Positions 37,393-47,997 of a DNA stretch of 64,000 nucleotides are shown here, in pieces; within the stretch, counting starts at the first letter, position 1, and each line of letters opens with the position of its first letter. The notes beneath the pieces are model-generated. The model saw nothing but the letters and a program-made list of their open reading frames with translations, made no database searches and was not told the origin of the DNA. Source of the stretch: Chryseobacterium aquifrigidense (GTDB lineage: Bacteria > Bacteroidota > Bacteroidia > Flavobacteriales > Weeksellaceae); contig NZ_VFPD01000001.1 of the NCBI RefSeq assembly GCF_006716485.1, forward strand, positions 2,772,008 through 2,836,007, written 5' to 3'. The position numbers and the translations under genes are program-made.

Positions 37393-38338
37393 TAGTTTTA
37401 AAGTATTCAGCTGTTCTTAAGATACCTTCTTCAAGATCTACTTTTGCTTCAAAGCCTAAAATTTCTTTTGATTTTGCTACACTTGGGATTCTCATTTCAA
37501 TGTCTGCGCTAAGAGCATCTTTGAAGATGATTTTACTGTTGCTCTTCAACACTCTGCACACAGATTCAGCCAGTCCTAATGTTGTAATAACCGTTCTCTG
37601 GTTACCCAAGTTGAAGCTTTCTCCGATAGCTTTGGGATCTTCAATACATCTGATCAGACAGTCTACAAAATCATCAACAAAGCACCAAGCTCTGATTGCT
37701 GTACCGTCTCCATAGATATAGATATCTTCATTTTTAAGCGCTTTTTTGATGAAAATCTGTAAAGCACCTTCCCCGGTTTGTCCAGGACCATATACGTTGA
37801 AAGGTCTTACAGTAACCACAGGAAGTTTATGCTGCTTGTAATATGCATGAGCCAAATGTTCTCCGGCAAGCTTACTTACTGCATATACCCATCTAGCTTC
37901 TCCTACGCTTCCTGCAACCGCAGTGTCTTCTTCTCTACTTTTGAAAGCGTGGCTACCAAAAATTTCAGAAGTACTGAAGTCTACAAATCTGTCTTTTATT
38001 CCGTTTATTTTTGCTGCTTCCAACGCATTCGCAGTTCCGATCATGTTTACGCTCATTGTTCTTACCGGATCTTTGATTACAGTATCAATACCTGCAATAC
38101 CTGCTGCGTGAACAACCACGTCAGCACCTTTCATGCTTTCTGTTAAAAATGCTAAGTCTAAAACATCTCCTTTGATGACCGTCAAATTCTGGTGATTTGC
38201 TAACCCACTTGAGCTTAATGTATCTCTGTGAAAGTTATCATACACCACAATTTTATTATTTTCTATGTAATGTTTAATCAGAGTATTGGCAATAAATCCT
38301 GCTCCTCCGGTAATAAAAATCGTTTTGTTAGTTATCAT
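37382..38338 (-). CDS. NAD-dependent nucleotide-sugar epimerase/dehydratase
   Basis: 318-residue extended [20 protein letters not shown], active-site YAVSK, substrate-loop [14 protein letters not shown], and [15 protein letters not shown]. The STSEIFG motif resembles both UDP-glucuronate decarboxylase-like and 4,6-dehydratase-like enzymes, so a 4-epimerase, decarboxylase or 4,6-dehydratase remains possible. It precedes the NeuD-type acyltransferase and follows a DegT aminotransferase, suggesting a third amino-sugar module. Confidence 0.82.
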   Translation of the reverse strand: MITNKTIFITGGAGFIANTLIKHYIENNKIVVYDNFHRDTLSSSGLANHQNLTVIKGDVLDLAFLTESMKGADVVVHAAGIAGIDTVIKDPVRTMSVNMIGTANALEAAKINGIKDRFVDFSTSEIFGSHAFKSREEDTAVAGSVGEARWVYAVSKLAGEHLAHAYYKQHKLPVVTVRPFNVYGPGQTGEGALQIFIKKALKNEDIYIYGDGTAIRAWCFVDDFVDCLIRCIEDPKAIGESFNLGNQRTVITTLGLAESVCRVLKSNSKIIFKDALSADIEMRIPSVAKSKEILGFEAKVDLEEGILRTAEYFKTIEN

Positions 38339-38370
38339 TTTAAATAATTTTTTTTTGATTCGTTATATAG

Positions 38371-39477
38371 TTATATTCTGTTGACTATTTGTGAGATTTT
38401 GAAGACGGTATCTTCTGTCAGTTTTTCATACAATGGTAAGGCAATTCCCTTAGAGTATGCTCTGTAAGCATTCGGGAATTTTTCTCTATAATCCAAATTG
38501 TATTTGTCTACATAGTATTTCATAGCAGGAATACATTGAGCACCATAGTTTGCCCCAATTTTGTTGCTTCTTAAAAATTCCAGTACCTGACTTTGCTGTA
38601 AACTATCGTCAATTAAGACGTGAAAAGTCTGCCATGTATGATTTCTTCCTTCAGGGACTACGGGTAATGTGATCTTTTGGTTTACAATTTCCGATAAATA
38701 CACATCTGCCAGCGTTTGTTTCAGCATAAGGATATTATCCAGCCTCTGGATTTGGCTGTGAGCCAGTGCTGCCTGAAAGTCTGTCATCCTATAATTGTAT
38801 CCTGCTTCTACAAATTCCATTCTGCCATCCTGCATTTCAATACCATGATTTCTAAGTATTCTTACCTTTGCTGAATACCCGGCATTATTCGTTGTCAGAA
38901 TTCCTCCTTCACCGCTGGTAATACTTTTACGCGGATGTAACGAGAATGAACCGAAATCACCAAATGTTCCTACTTTTTTATTATTCTGGGTTGCTCCCAA
39001 AGCACATGCAGCATCTTCAATGACATACAGATTATGCTCCCGGGCAATATTCATTATACTTTCTATATCACAGGCTAAGCCAAACTCATGAACCGGAATA
39101 ATAGCCTTTGTATTCGGAGTAATAGCTTCTTTTATTTTATTGACATCAATATTAAATGTATTTTCATCAATATCTACAAAAATACATTTTGCACCCACCA
39201 GTTCCACTACATTAGCTGTAGCCACGTAACTGAATGCAGGTATAATGACTTCATCACCAGCACCAATTCCTAATGTAATTAATGCAAGATGTAAAGTAGA
39301 AGTTCCGTTACTCAGAGCTGAAGCATATTCTGCTCCCAAATAATCAGAGAAAAAGGTTTCTAATAAGCCTACATTCTCTCCCTGCACCAGCATTCCAGAT
39401 TTTAAAACATCCACAACACGGTTAATATCTGTTTCATTAATATCCGGACTTGCCAGTGGAACAAAGTTTGACAACAT
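38371..39477 (-). CDS. DegT/DnrJ/EryC1/StrS nucleotide-sugar aminotransferase
   Basis: 368 residues. PLP Lys K184 in SFSLHPRKSITSGEGG, IEDAACALGATQ and ALSNGTSTLHLAL are the family marks. It transfers an amino group from glutamate to a keto-sugar nucleotide. It follows wbpB and precedes the SDR gene. Its substrate is not clear, since WbpE (41087) and PglE (23550) already fill two roles in this locus. Confidence 0.88.
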   Translation of the reverse strand: MLSNFVPLASPDINETDINRVVDVLKSGMLVQGENVGLLETFFSDYLGAEYASALSNGTSTLHLALITLGIGAGDEVIIPAFSYVATANVVELVGAKCIFVDIDENTFNIDVNKIKEAITPNTKAIIPVHEFGLACDIESIMNIAREHNLYVIEDAACALGATQNNKKVGTFGDFGSFSLHPRKSITSGEGGILTTNNAGYSAKVRILRNHGIEMQDGRMEFVEAGYNYRMTDFQAALAHSQIQRLDNILMLKQTLADVYLSEIVNQKITLPVVPEGRNHTWQTFHVLIDDSLQQSQVLEFLRSNKIGANYGAQCIPAMKYYVDKYNLDYREKFPNAYRAYSKGIALPLYEKLTEDTVFKISQIVNRI

Positions 39478-39479
39478 AA

Positions 39480-40499
39480 TTAGTTTTTTAATTGATAAAT
39501 CCTTTCAATAATATCTACTACTTTCAACCCTTCCAAAGCATTGGTTGTAATAGTATTTCTTCCTTTTAACACGTCCACTACATTTTCAATAATATAGTGA
39601 TGGTTGGCTGCAGAACCTTTATATGCACCATAATCATTTCCAGGATTGGTAGGAGGCAGTTCCGGCATTACATAATCTTTCACATTGCATAACTCTACTT
39701 TATCCATATACTGACCACCGATTTTAATAGAACCGTTTTCGGCAATGATAATCATAGAACTTTCAAGATTCTGATTCCATACGGAAGTAGAATAATTTAA
39801 TGCTCCCATCCCTCCATTTACGAAATCGAAACTAATAAATCCTGAGTCTTCAAAATCTGTAAGAGTCTGGTGATTAAAATCAGCAAATTTTGCCTGTATA
39901 TTGGTAATATCACCGAACAACCAGTACATAATATCGATAAAATGAGAAAACTGTGTAAATAATGTTCCTCCATCCAGATCTTTCTTTCCATGCCATGATT
40001 CCGGCTTGTAATATCTATCATCACGATTCCAGTAGCAATTAAGCTGCACCATGTATATTTCACCTAATTTTCCGTTTTCTACCATCTCTTTTACCCAGGC
40101 AGAAGGTGGAGAATAACGGTTTTGCATTACGGCAAAAACCTGTTTGTGTTTGTGCAGGGCCTGAAAAATAAGTTTTTCTGCATCCTGCTTGTTCAATGTC
40201 ATCGGTTTTTCCACAACAATATGCTTTCCGGCATCAATTGCTTTATAAGATTGTTCAAAGTGGAATCCGTTGGGAGTAGCGATATTGATAACATCTGCTT
40301 CTATTCCTGATTTCAAAAATTCATCTAATGATGTAAAGAAAGGAACCTCATAGCTTTCAATTCCTAAAGCAGATTTATCCTTTATGTCTATAAGAGCTAC
40401 AAGCTCACATTCAGAATTTCTTGTGATCATCTCGGCATGTCTCTTGCCAATATGTCCGCAGCCCACTACTGCAAATTTTATTTTTTCACTCATTTGCAT
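39480..40499 (-). CDS. wbpB: UDP-GlcNAcA 3-dehydrogenase, WbpB-like (Gfo/Idh/MocA)
   Basis: 339 residues with N-terminal Rossmann VGCGHIGKRHAEMI and the catalytic Lys of VEKPMTL. The C-terminal beta-sheet domain includes DGGTLFTQFSHFIDIMYW. WbpB/WlbA oxidises C3 of UDP-GlcNAcA; the tightly bound NADH is re-oxidised by 2-oxoglutarate, giving 2-hydroxyglutarate. WbpD is 2 nt upstream and WbpE just before it. The identity rests on the set of neighbours. Confidence 0.85.
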   Translation of the reverse strand: MQMSEKIKFAVVGCGHIGKRHAEMITRNSECELVALIDIKDKSALGIESYEVPFFTSLDEFLKSGIEADVINIATPNGFHFEQSYKAIDAGKHIVVEKPMTLNKQDAEKLIFQALHKHKQVFAVMQNRYSPPSAWVKEMVENGKLGEIYMVQLNCYWNRDDRYYKPESWHGKKDLDGGTLFTQFSHFIDIMYWLFGDITNIQAKFADFNHQTLTDFEDSGFISFDFVNGGMGALNYSTSVWNQNLESSMIIIAENGSIKIGGQYMDKVELCNVKDYVMPELPPTNPGNDYGAYKGSAANHHYIIENVVDVLKGRNTITTNALEGLKVVDIIERIYQLKN

Positions 40500-40501
40500 A
40501 T

Positions 40502-41074
40502 TTAAATTTTTGAAACTTTATTATTTTCTAATTTGTATTTTTCTCCACTTTCTTCACAAACGGCAATATTGTCTGTGTCAAACTGAAGTTTATGCCCAAA
40601 TTCGCTCATCCAACCCATTTGTCTGGCAGGGTTTCCCACTACCAATGCATAATCCGGAACTTCTTTTGTAACCACAGCTCCTGCTCCGATAAAAGCATAC
40701 TGACCTATATTATGCCCACAAACAATCGTTGCATTGGCTCCTATGGAGGCTCCTTTTCCTACATGTGTTTTCAGATATTCATTCTTTCTGTTTACAGCAC
40801 TTCTCGGATTTATTACATTGGTAAAAACCATTGAAGGTCCTAAAAAGACATCGTCATCACATGTTACTCCTTCATAGATCGAAACATTATTCTGAACTTT
40901 TACATTCTTTCCCAAAACTACCTGGGGAGAAATGACAACATTCTGTCCAATATTACATTTTTCGCCCAAAGTGCAACCTGTCATAAGATGTGAAAAGTGC
41001 CAAATTTTGGTTCCGTTTCCTATTTGACATCCTTCGTCAATAACGGCTGTTTCGTGTGCAAAAAAATCCGACAT
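40502..41074 (-). CDS. wbpD: UDP-3-amino-GlcNAcA N-acetyltransferase, WbpD-like
   Basis: 190 residues, left-handed beta-helix acetyltransferase, the length of WbpD. The opening FFAHETAVIDEGCQIGNGTKIWHFSH and DVFLGPSMVFTNVINPR are typical of WbpD/WlbB. It acetylates the 3-amino group to give UDP-GlcNAc3NAcA. It lies between wbpE and wbpB. Confidence 0.9.
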   Translation of the reverse strand: MSDFFAHETAVIDEGCQIGNGTKIWHFSHLMTGCTLGEKCNIGQNVVISPQVVLGKNVKVQNNVSIYEGVTCDDDVFLGPSMVFTNVINPRSAVNRKNEYLKTHVGKGASIGANATIVCGHNIGQYAFIGAGAVVTKEVPDYALVVGNPARQMGWMSEFGHKLQFDTDNIAVCEESGEKYKLENNKVSKI

Positions 41075-41086
41075 ATCTGCTTTATA

Positions 41087-42211
41087 TTAATTAAAATAAT
41101 TCTTAATTTCTGTTATAATAATATCCAGCACTTCCCGATCAAATTCTGTATGTACAGGAAGAGAGATAACTTCTTTGCAAAGCCGCTCCGTAACCGGAAG
41201 ACTAAAGCCATTCTCTACATATTGAAGAAAAGCTTCTTGTTTATAAAGAGGCAAAGGATAATATATCATACTTGGAATATTCTTTTCTGCCAGGTATTTT
41301 TGCAATCCATCTCTTTTTCCATTTTTCACTCTAAGGGTATACTGATGAAATACGTGGGTAGAATTCGCTGCTCTCTCAGGAATTTGAATTTCAGATATCC
41401 CTGCCAAATTCGCATCATAATAATCTGCCATTCTATTTCTCGAAGCTGAGTACTCATCCAAATGCTTTAGCTTAACTTTCAATACAGCAGCCTGAATCGT
41501 ATCCAATCTTGAATTACAACCTAAAACTTTGTGATAGTATTTCTTTTCCTGGCCATGGTTGGCGATCATTCTTATTTTGAAAGCTAACTCATCATCATTT
41601 GTCATCAATGCTCCTCCATCACCATAGCATCCCAGATTTTTTGACGGAAAAAAAGAAGTACATCCGATATGTCCGATAGTTCCTGTTTTTTTAACAGTTC
41701 CATCTGAAAAAGTATAATCAGAGCCGATTGCCTGAGCATTATCTTCTATAACAAAAAGGTTATGTTTTTCTGCAAATTTAAGAATTTGTTCCATATCAGC
41801 ACTTTGCCCATATAAATGAACAGGAACAATCGCTTTGGTATTGGGTGTAAGATATCTTTCAAGATCTTCCAACTGTATATCGAAAGTATCTTCGTTTACG
41901 TCTACCATTACAGGTTTTAATCCTAAAAGACCAATAACTTCAGCAGTCGCTACGTAAGTGAAAGCAGGGCAGATTATTTCGTCACCGGGTTGCATATTAA
42001 GGGCCATCATGGCAATTTGAAGAGCATCTGTTCCGTTGGCACATGGGATAACATGCTTTACTCCGAGATATTTTTCGAAGTCCTGTTGAAATTCTTTTAC
42101 AGCAGGGCCATTAATAAATGCTGTATTGTCTATACATTCCCGAATACCGGCATCTATATCTTCTTTTATTTTCAGGTATTGACCTTTAAGATCAACCATT
42201 TGAATTTTCAT
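41087..42211 (-). CDS. wbpE: UDP-3-keto-GlcNAcA aminotransferase, WbpE-like
   Basis: 374-residue PLP aminotransferase. PLP Lys K191 in CTSFFPSKNLGCYGDGG, IEDNAQAIGSDY and GQEKKYYHKVLGCNSRLD are typical of WbpE/WlbC. It takes NH2 from glutamate, yielding 2-oxoglutarate, which WbpB can consume. It lies in the gene order wbpA, lhgO, wbpE, wbpD, wbpB. Confidence 0.9.
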   Translation of the reverse strand: MKIQMVDLKGQYLKIKEDIDAGIRECIDNTAFINGPAVKEFQQDFEKYLGVKHVIPCANGTDALQIAMMALNMQPGDEIICPAFTYVATAEVIGLLGLKPVMVDVNEDTFDIQLEDLERYLTPNTKAIVPVHLYGQSADMEQILKFAEKHNLFVIEDNAQAIGSDYTFSDGTVKKTGTIGHIGCTSFFPSKNLGCYGDGGALMTNDDELAFKIRMIANHGQEKKYYHKVLGCNSRLDTIQAAVLKVKLKHLDEYSASRNRMADYYDANLAGISEIQIPERAANSTHVFHQYTLRVKNGKRDGLQKYLAEKNIPSMIYYPLPLYKQEAFLQYVENGFSLPVTERLCKEVISLPVHTEFDREVLDIIITEIKNYFN

Positions 42212-42245
42212 ATTTTAGTTTTTTGAGTGTATATAGAGGTGCGTT

Positions 42246-43436
42246 TTAACTTATGACAAGTTCACTGATTTTATTTCCTATAGAAAGGCAGGAAGTGGCA
42301 GCGGGAGAAGGGGCATTTCTAACGTGAATAATATTTCCGTTTTTCACGATATCAAAATCATCAATTAATCCTCCATTTCGGTCGCAAGCCTGGGCTCTTA
42401 CCCCTGAACCTCCTGGTACAAGGTCATTTTCCTGTATTTCCGGTAAAAGTTTCTGAAGTGCTTTTGTAAACGCAGATTTGGAAAGTGAACGGTGCATTTC
42501 TCCCATTCCTGTTTTTCCATATTTCGCTACGATTTTTCTAAATCCCGGCCATAGCATGGTCTGCATGGCTTCATTGAAGTTGAAATCGAAAAAATGATAT
42601 CCTTCTTTTTTGAAAGCCAGCACGGCATTAGGACCGGCTTCAATATTATCATCAATCATTCTGGTAAAGTGAACGCCAAGAAACGGAAAACTAGGGTCAG
42701 GTACCGGGTAAATAAGGTGTTTTACCAGATATTTTTTTTCATCCTTAATTTTATAATATTCTCCCCTGAAAGGAATAATGACCACATCATTTTTTTCGTT
42801 GGTCATTTTGGTTATCTTATCAGAATATAATCCTGCACAGGAAATAAGTTTTTTGGTCTTAAACTCGGAAATATTAGTGCTGACAATAATTTCAGATCCC
42901 TTATCAATAATGTTTTTTACTTCATTATTAAATCTCACTTCTCCTCCTAATTCTTCAAAAAGTTCTTTTATTTTTTTGGCGATTCCCGGGTAGTCGATAA
43001 TTCCGGTTTGTGGAACTTTAATTGCTTTTACGCCTTCACAGTGGGGTTCAATTTCGCGGAATTCTTCTCTGGAAAGATATTTTAAATCCTGAAGTCCGTT
43101 TTCAACTCCTCTTTTATATATATTATCTAAAAGGGGTAATTCTTCCTGTGAAGTAGCTACAATAATTTTTCCGCAAAGATCATATCGTATGCCGTATTTC
43201 TCAGCAAAGTTAATGACGGAATTATATCCTTCAATACAGTTTTTAGCTTTAAGGCTTCCTGGTTTGTAATAAATCCCGCTATGGATTACTCCACTGTTAT
43301 GCCCCGATTGGTGCAATGCCACATCGTTTTCTTTTTCCAAAATGAGAATCTTAGAATCGGGATTTTTCAGCTTAGTCTGATAGGCTGTAGCTAATCCTAC
43401 CAGACCTGCACCAATGATTATGATATCATAATTCAT
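42246..43436 (-). CDS. lhgO: L-2-hydroxyglutarate oxidase (LhgO)
   Basis: 396 residues, FAD-dependent oxidoreductase of the DAO family, closely like E. coli LhgO (YgaF): DIIIIGAGLVGLATAYQTK, HQSGHNSGVIHSGIYYKPGS, ICPFRGEYYK-like PFRGEYYKIK, IYPVPDPSFPFLGVHFTRM, GPNAVLAFKKEGY and SGVRAQACDRNGGLIDDF. It oxidises L-2-hydroxyglutarate to 2-oxoglutarate, probably passing electrons to the membrane quinone pool. It lies between wbpA and wbpE, where 2-hydroxyglutarate is expected as a side product of WbpB. Confidence 0.93.
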   Translation of the reverse strand: MNYDIIIIGAGLVGLATAYQTKLKNPDSKILILEKENDVALHQSGHNSGVIHSGIYYKPGSLKAKNCIEGYNSVINFAEKYGIRYDLCGKIIVATSQEELPLLDNIYKRGVENGLQDLKYLSREEFREIEPHCEGVKAIKVPQTGIIDYPGIAKKIKELFEELGGEVRFNNEVKNIIDKGSEIIVSTNISEFKTKKLISCAGLYSDKITKMTNEKNDVVIIPFRGEYYKIKDEKKYLVKHLIYPVPDPSFPFLGVHFTRMIDDNIEAGPNAVLAFKKEGYHFFDFNFNEAMQTMLWPGFRKIVAKYGKTGMGEMHRSLSKSAFTKALQKLLPEIQENDLVPGGSGVRAQACDRNGGLIDDFDIVKNGNIIHVRNAPSPAATSCLSIGNKISELVIS

Positions 43437-43442
43437 GATCTT

Positions 43443-44738
43443 TTATAATCTTGCATCAACCAGATTTCTGTCTAAACATGCTTTGGTATCAAAAACCACT
43501 GCATTTTCTTTTTTAAGCAGATCCAGATCCATTTCCAGAAACTCATTGTGAGATACTGCAATAATTAATGAATCGTATTTTTTGCCCTCCTGAAGAGTGT
43601 CCAGAATATCAATTCCATATTCGTGCTTTACTTCTTCTTTGCTTGCCCACGGATCATAAATATCAACATTTACTCCGAAATCAGCAAGTTCTCTATAGAT
43701 ATCTACAACTTTAGTATTTCTGACATCCGGACAGTTTTCTTTGAATGTAACTCCTAAAATCAGGGCATTCGAATTTTTGATCACTCCTCCTTTTGCAATC
43801 AGAAGCTTCACTACTTTAGCAGCAACGAACTTTGCAATAGAATCGTTGACACGTCTACCCGATAAGATAACATCCGGGTGGTATCCTAACTGTTCTGCTT
43901 TGTGTGCAAGGTAATAAGGATCTACAGAGATGCAGTGTCCTCCTACCAATCCCGGTTTATATTTAAGGAAATTATATTTTGTTCCTGCGGCTTCCAATAC
44001 ATCATTGGTATCGATTCCCACTCTGTCGAAAATTAAAGCTAATTCGTTAACAAAAGAAATGTTAACATCTCTTTGTGCGTTTTCAATAGCTTTTGAAGCT
44101 TCTGCAACTTTAATGCTTGGTGCTTTGTGAGTTCCGGCTGTAATGATTTTCTTATATAGATTATCAACTTCTTCAGCAATCTTTTCGGTGGAACCTGAAG
44201 TTACTTTTTTAACACTGGTAAGTGTATTTACTTTATCTCCCGGATTAATTCTTTCCGGAGAATATCCTACAAAAAAGTCTTCGTTAAACTTAAGTCCTGA
44301 GTATTTTTCAAGAACCGGTACGCACTCTTCTTCTGTACATCCAGGAAAAACAGTAGATTCATAAATAACAATATCTCCTTTCTTGATGATTTCTCCCAAC
44401 ATTTTTGAAGCAGAAATCAATGGATTCAGATCCGGAGCATTATATTTATCAATAGGAGTAGGAACTGTTACAATGAATACGTTAGCTTCAGCAATATCAG
44501 ATAACTGGCTTGTTGCTTTATAGCCTAAGGAACCATTAGATTCGTTATATTTTTTCAGTTCGTTATTTAATTTATCAACATCAGCTTCAAGCGTTATATC
44601 CTTTCCGTTATTAAGCTGATCAACACGCTGTGTATTGATATCAAATCCAAAAACAGGATAGTGATCTGCAAATTCAAGAGAAAGAGGAAGACCTACATAG
44701 CCCTGGCCTATAACCGCTATTTTATATGTTGTTGTCAT
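43443..44738 (-). CDS. wbpA: UDP-N-acetylglucosamine 6-dehydrogenase, WbpA-like
   Basis: 431 residues of the UDP-glucose/GDP-mannose dehydrogenase family. N-terminal AVIGQGYVGLPLSLEFA and the catalytic Cys in GLVGGHCISVDPYYLAH; C-terminal NCPDVRNTKVVDIYREL. It makes UDP-GlcNAcA, the entry to the UDP-GlcNAc3NAcA pathway with WbpB, WbpE and WbpD downstream. Its start overlaps the wzc stop by one base. UDP-sugar specificity is inferred. Confidence 0.92.
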   Translation of the reverse strand: MTTTYKIAVIGQGYVGLPLSLEFADHYPVFGFDINTQRVDQLNNGKDITLEADVDKLNNELKKYNESNGSLGYKATSQLSDIAEANVFIVTVPTPIDKYNAPDLNPLISASKMLGEIIKKGDIVIYESTVFPGCTEEECVPVLEKYSGLKFNEDFFVGYSPERINPGDKVNTLTSVKKVTSGSTEKIAEEVDNLYKKIITAGTHKAPSIKVAEASKAIENAQRDVNISFVNELALIFDRVGIDTNDVLEAAGTKYNFLKYKPGLVGGHCISVDPYYLAHKAEQLGYHPDVILSGRRVNDSIAKFVAAKVVKLLIAKGGVIKNSNALILGVTFKENCPDVRNTKVVDIYRELADFGVNVDIYDPWASKEEVKHEYGIDILDTLQEGKKYDSLIIAVSHNEFLEMDLDLLKKENAVVFDTKACLDRNLVDARL

Positions 44739-47128
44739 TAACTAAATTTATTTTTTATTTTTTGAAACCAAGATTGTTCTGTATGCTGGTTATAGCCATA
44801 ACCATATTTATTACTGTATCCTAAATTTTCCCTGCTTACATCGTTAAGAACAAACCCGACATTAGTGATTTTTTTCTGATCAATATTACGGTTGGCAAAT
44901 TCCAACAATGCTTTTTCTGTGTATTTGGATCTGGAAACGTAAATGGTTACATCAGAAAGTTCAGCAATAAGGAAAGTATCGGTTACAAGAAGTAATGGTG
45001 CAGTATCCAGAATAATATATTCATATTTTTCTTTCAATTCTGCAAGAAGAATCTCATAACGACCGTTAGATAGCAATTCCGTTGGATTTGGAGGAATCAT
45101 TCCTGAATAAATTACATCCAGGTAAGGATTAAAAGATGATACATGGATAATATCTTCAAGTTTAGTCTCGTCATTGTATAGGTATTCCGTAAGCCCGGCA
45201 AGTCCTTTTCTGGCAGGATTATATCGCTGAAGCTGAGGGTTTCTGATATCAGATCCTATGATAATTGCTTTCTTCTTTGGATTGGCCAATGTCAAAGCTA
45301 AGTTCACAGATGTGAATGTTTTTCCTTCTCCTTTTACTGTTGAAGTAACAAATACTACTTTACCTTTTTTCTCTTTTGAAAGCATGAAATTCATATTGGT
45401 AATAAGAATTCTGAACGCTTCCGCCATGGGAGTAATATCATTCATTTTAACAATCTCAGAATCTCCTTTTTCAAGACTTGGCAATTCTCCAATAATAGGT
45501 GCATGCACTAGTTTTTCAAGATCATGTTTTGTAACAATTTTATTGTTGAAGATGGTAGATAGGTAAATAATCAAAAATGGAATTAAAAGTCCCAAAAACA
45601 AAGTTGAAATAAGGACTATCTTTTTATTAGGTGCAATAGGACTTGCTAATGCGTATGCTTTATCTATTATTCTCGCTTTAGGAGCGGTAATAGATTCAGC
45701 AATTGCTGTTTCTTCTCTTTTTTGAAGTAACAGCAAGTATAAATTTTCCTTGATCTGCTGTTGTCTTTCAATACTTCTGAACATTTTCTCAATAGAAGGA
45801 AGTTTAGATATTTTATCTGAAACCTTATTCTGTTCACCAAGATATTCATTTCTTGCCAGCTCAAGACCTGTTTTGTTTCTTTGCAAACTCTGCTCAATAG
45901 ACTGACGCATTGTGTTGATCTGTTTGGTAATATCTACCACTGTCGGGTTTTCTACAGTTGCAGATTCCAAAAACCTGTTTCTCTGAAGAATCAGTTGGTT
46001 ATAAGTAGAAATTCCGGCTATAGCTTCAGGATTTTGTAGCCCTACATTGGAAGGTAGAGCCTGATACTGGCCCTGTTTATTTACAAAACTGATCAATGCA
46101 TTAGTAAGTTCCAGTTGTGCATCTACATCAAGCTGTTTTGCCCTTGCAGCGGCAGAACTTTCCAGACTAATTTTTGCTTCTGTTTCAAGATCTGTAAGGT
46201 TATTTTTAGATTTAAATATTTCTTTTTGACTTTCTACATCACCAAGTTCTCCTGTAAGCCTTTTAATTCTGTCTTCGATAAAGTCAAGTGTCTTCTTAGA
46301 TTCCGAATTCTTATCTAAAATAGCATCATTATTGTATGCTACAACCAAAGCATTAAGTACATCTTGCGCTTTTGTAATCTGTGGATAACTCATATCCAGT
46401 TTTAATACAGTAGCATCTTTATTAATTAAGCTTACCGCCACCATATTTTGCAGCATGTCTACTTTAGCATCTACTGTTGAAATGTAAAGTTCAAGATCAT
46501 TCAGATTTACTTCTTTTAAAGCAGCAGGATTATACTTATCATTTTTAGTGATGATAATATTAGCAAAAGGAAGTCCTATTGTCTTACCATAACCGGTAAT
46601 AATTTCTTTTTGGGGCTTGTCTGTACTTACGAGAAGTTTCTCCCCTTCTATTTTTAGCAGAACAGGAGTGAAAATCCCCCCCGGTTTCTCATTAATTACC
46701 CTTACTTCAATGGGTGAGGTATCCTTATAAAGTTCAATTTTTCTAAGTTTAGACTTTGCAAAAATATCGGTCTGAAGGCTTTTATTAATGACTACTTCTT
46801 TCATTAGTCTTTTTGACTTCAGCATCTCAATTTCATTAGCAATACTGTTTGTTTTCAGACCTCCTAAATTTGAAAAATCCGGTAAAACGCCTAAATCATT
46901 ATTGATGGGAGATGACGAGTTTTTGGCATCTTTTACAAGTACTGTTGTCTGTACATTGTAAATGGGGGTCATAAACTTCAATGCAACATAGCCTATTACC
47001 AAAGCAATAAAGGCACTTAGAGCAAACCATGGCCATTTTCTTACATAAGGCTTTACTATTTCATTAATATCAATATTACTTGAACTATTTTCTACTTCTA
47101 AAGATGGTGAAGACTGCTGGATGTTCAT
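44738..47128 (-). CDS. wzc: Polysaccharide co-polymerase and tyrosine autokinase (Wzc-like)
   Basis: 796 residues. An N-terminal Wzz domain with first helix (about 37-55), a large periplasmic coiled-coil segment (about 60-490), a second membrane helix (about 510-532), and a cytosolic BY-kinase domain with Walker [15 protein letters not shown], Walker B IILDTAP, and a C-terminal tail with several Tyr ([13 protein letters not shown]). It controls chain length and export with the outer membrane protein. No tyrosine phosphatase gene is visible in the window. Confidence 0.94.
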   Translation of the reverse strand: MNIQQSSPSLEVENSSSNIDINEIVKPYVRKWPWFALSAFIALVIGYVALKFMTPIYNVQTTVLVKDAKNSSSPINNDLGVLPDFSNLGGLKTNSIANEIEMLKSKRLMKEVVINKSLQTDIFAKSKLRKIELYKDTSPIEVRVINEKPGGIFTPVLLKIEGEKLLVSTDKPQKEIITGYGKTIGLPFANIIITKNDKYNPAALKEVNLNDLELYISTVDAKVDMLQNMVAVSLINKDATVLKLDMSYPQITKAQDVLNALVVAYNNDAILDKNSESKKTLDFIEDRIKRLTGELGDVESQKEIFKSKNNLTDLETEAKISLESSAAARAKQLDVDAQLELTNALISFVNKQGQYQALPSNVGLQNPEAIAGISTYNQLILQRNRFLESATVENPTVVDITKQINTMRQSIEQSLQRNKTGLELARNEYLGEQNKVSDKISKLPSIEKMFRSIERQQQIKENLYLLLLQKREETAIAESITAPKARIIDKAYALASPIAPNKKIVLISTLFLGLLIPFLIIYLSTIFNNKIVTKHDLEKLVHAPIIGELPSLEKGDSEIVKMNDITPMAEAFRILITNMNFMLSKEKKGKVVFVTSTVKGEGKTFTSVNLALTLANPKKKAIIIGSDIRNPQLQRYNPARKGLAGLTEYLYNDETKLEDIIHVSSFNPYLDVIYSGMIPPNPTELLSNGRYEILLAELKEKYEYIILDTAPLLLVTDTFLIAELSDVTIYVSRSKYTEKALLEFANRNIDQKKITNVGFVLNDVSRENLGYSNKYGYGYNQHTEQSWFQKIKNKFS

Positions 47129-47136
47129 TAATTTTT

Positions 47137-47958
47137 TTATTTCTTAAATAAACTTATTACTACTGCTATTGCTGTGATAGCTATAGAAGCTGCCGTAAGG
47201 TAAAGAGTCGTATTGGGATTCTGTTTTGCTAAAACATCTTTGGTATTGCTTGAGGAAACAATAATGGCATCCCCTTGCTTAAGATTATAATATGGAGAAT
47301 TAATTAAATTAGCATCCTGAATATTGATACGGCCATGAGAAACGACACCATTTTCAGTTCTGATAACCAATATATCTTCTCTTTTTCCATATTGTGTCAG
47401 GTCACCAGCCATCCCTAATGCATTTAAAACAGTCGCCTGTCCGTTTGCTATAGTATAGTCTCCCTGTCTGTTGACTTCTCCAAGTACTGTAACTTTAAAA
47501 TTCGAGAGTCTGATATTAATTGTTGGATTAATAACATATCTGGTCATTTTTTCTCTAAGTTCATCTTTAAAAGCGGTCAAACTTTTCTCTGAAGTATTCA
47601 GTTTCCCTAATATAGGAAAATCAATATCTCCATTTGCATCTACGATATAAGTTGGTCCTGAAAGTACTGTTGATCCCTGGTTAGGAGTATTTCCGCCGGC
47701 CATAGCATTTGTCTGGATAAGTTCTGAGGAAGAATAATTCTGATTAAAAGGTTTTACAACATCCATATCTTTCGCTGTGATCAGAATAACCAACTGATCC
47801 CCCACCTGGATTGTGTTTGCTGAATTTTTAGCAGAGGCATTAATTGCAACCTGTTCGATATTCTGCATATAATTTAAATCATTCTTAGCATTAGGATTCA
47901 CTTTGCAGGAAATCACTAATGAGGATGCCAAAATTACTGCTAATATTTTTCCTTTCAT
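47137..47958 (-). CDS. wza: Polysaccharide export outer-membrane lipoprotein (Wza-like)
   Basis: 273 residues: lipoprotein signal peptide with lipobox VISC, Poly_export domain ([15 protein letters not shown]), an SLBB domain ([16 protein letters not shown]...[11 protein letters not shown]) and a C-terminal membrane helix ([17 protein letters not shown]), a plan usual in Bacteroidota. It forms the outer-membrane pore for polysaccharide export with Wzc, whose gene follows. Confidence 0.93.
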   Translation of the reverse strand: MKGKILAVILASSLVISCKVNPNAKNDLNYMQNIEQVAINASAKNSANTIQVGDQLVILITAKDMDVVKPFNQNYSSSELIQTNAMAGGNTPNQGSTVLSGPTYIVDANGDIDFPILGKLNTSEKSLTAFKDELREKMTRYVINPTINIRLSNFKVTVLGEVNRQGDYTIANGQATVLNALGMAGDLTQYGKREDILVIRTENGVVSHGRINIQDANLINSPYYNLKQGDAIIVSSSNTKDVLAKQNPNTTLYLTAASIAITAIAVVISLFKK

Positions 47959-47997
47959 TATCTTGTTAAATTATGCAAATATACATTTATATTTTAT

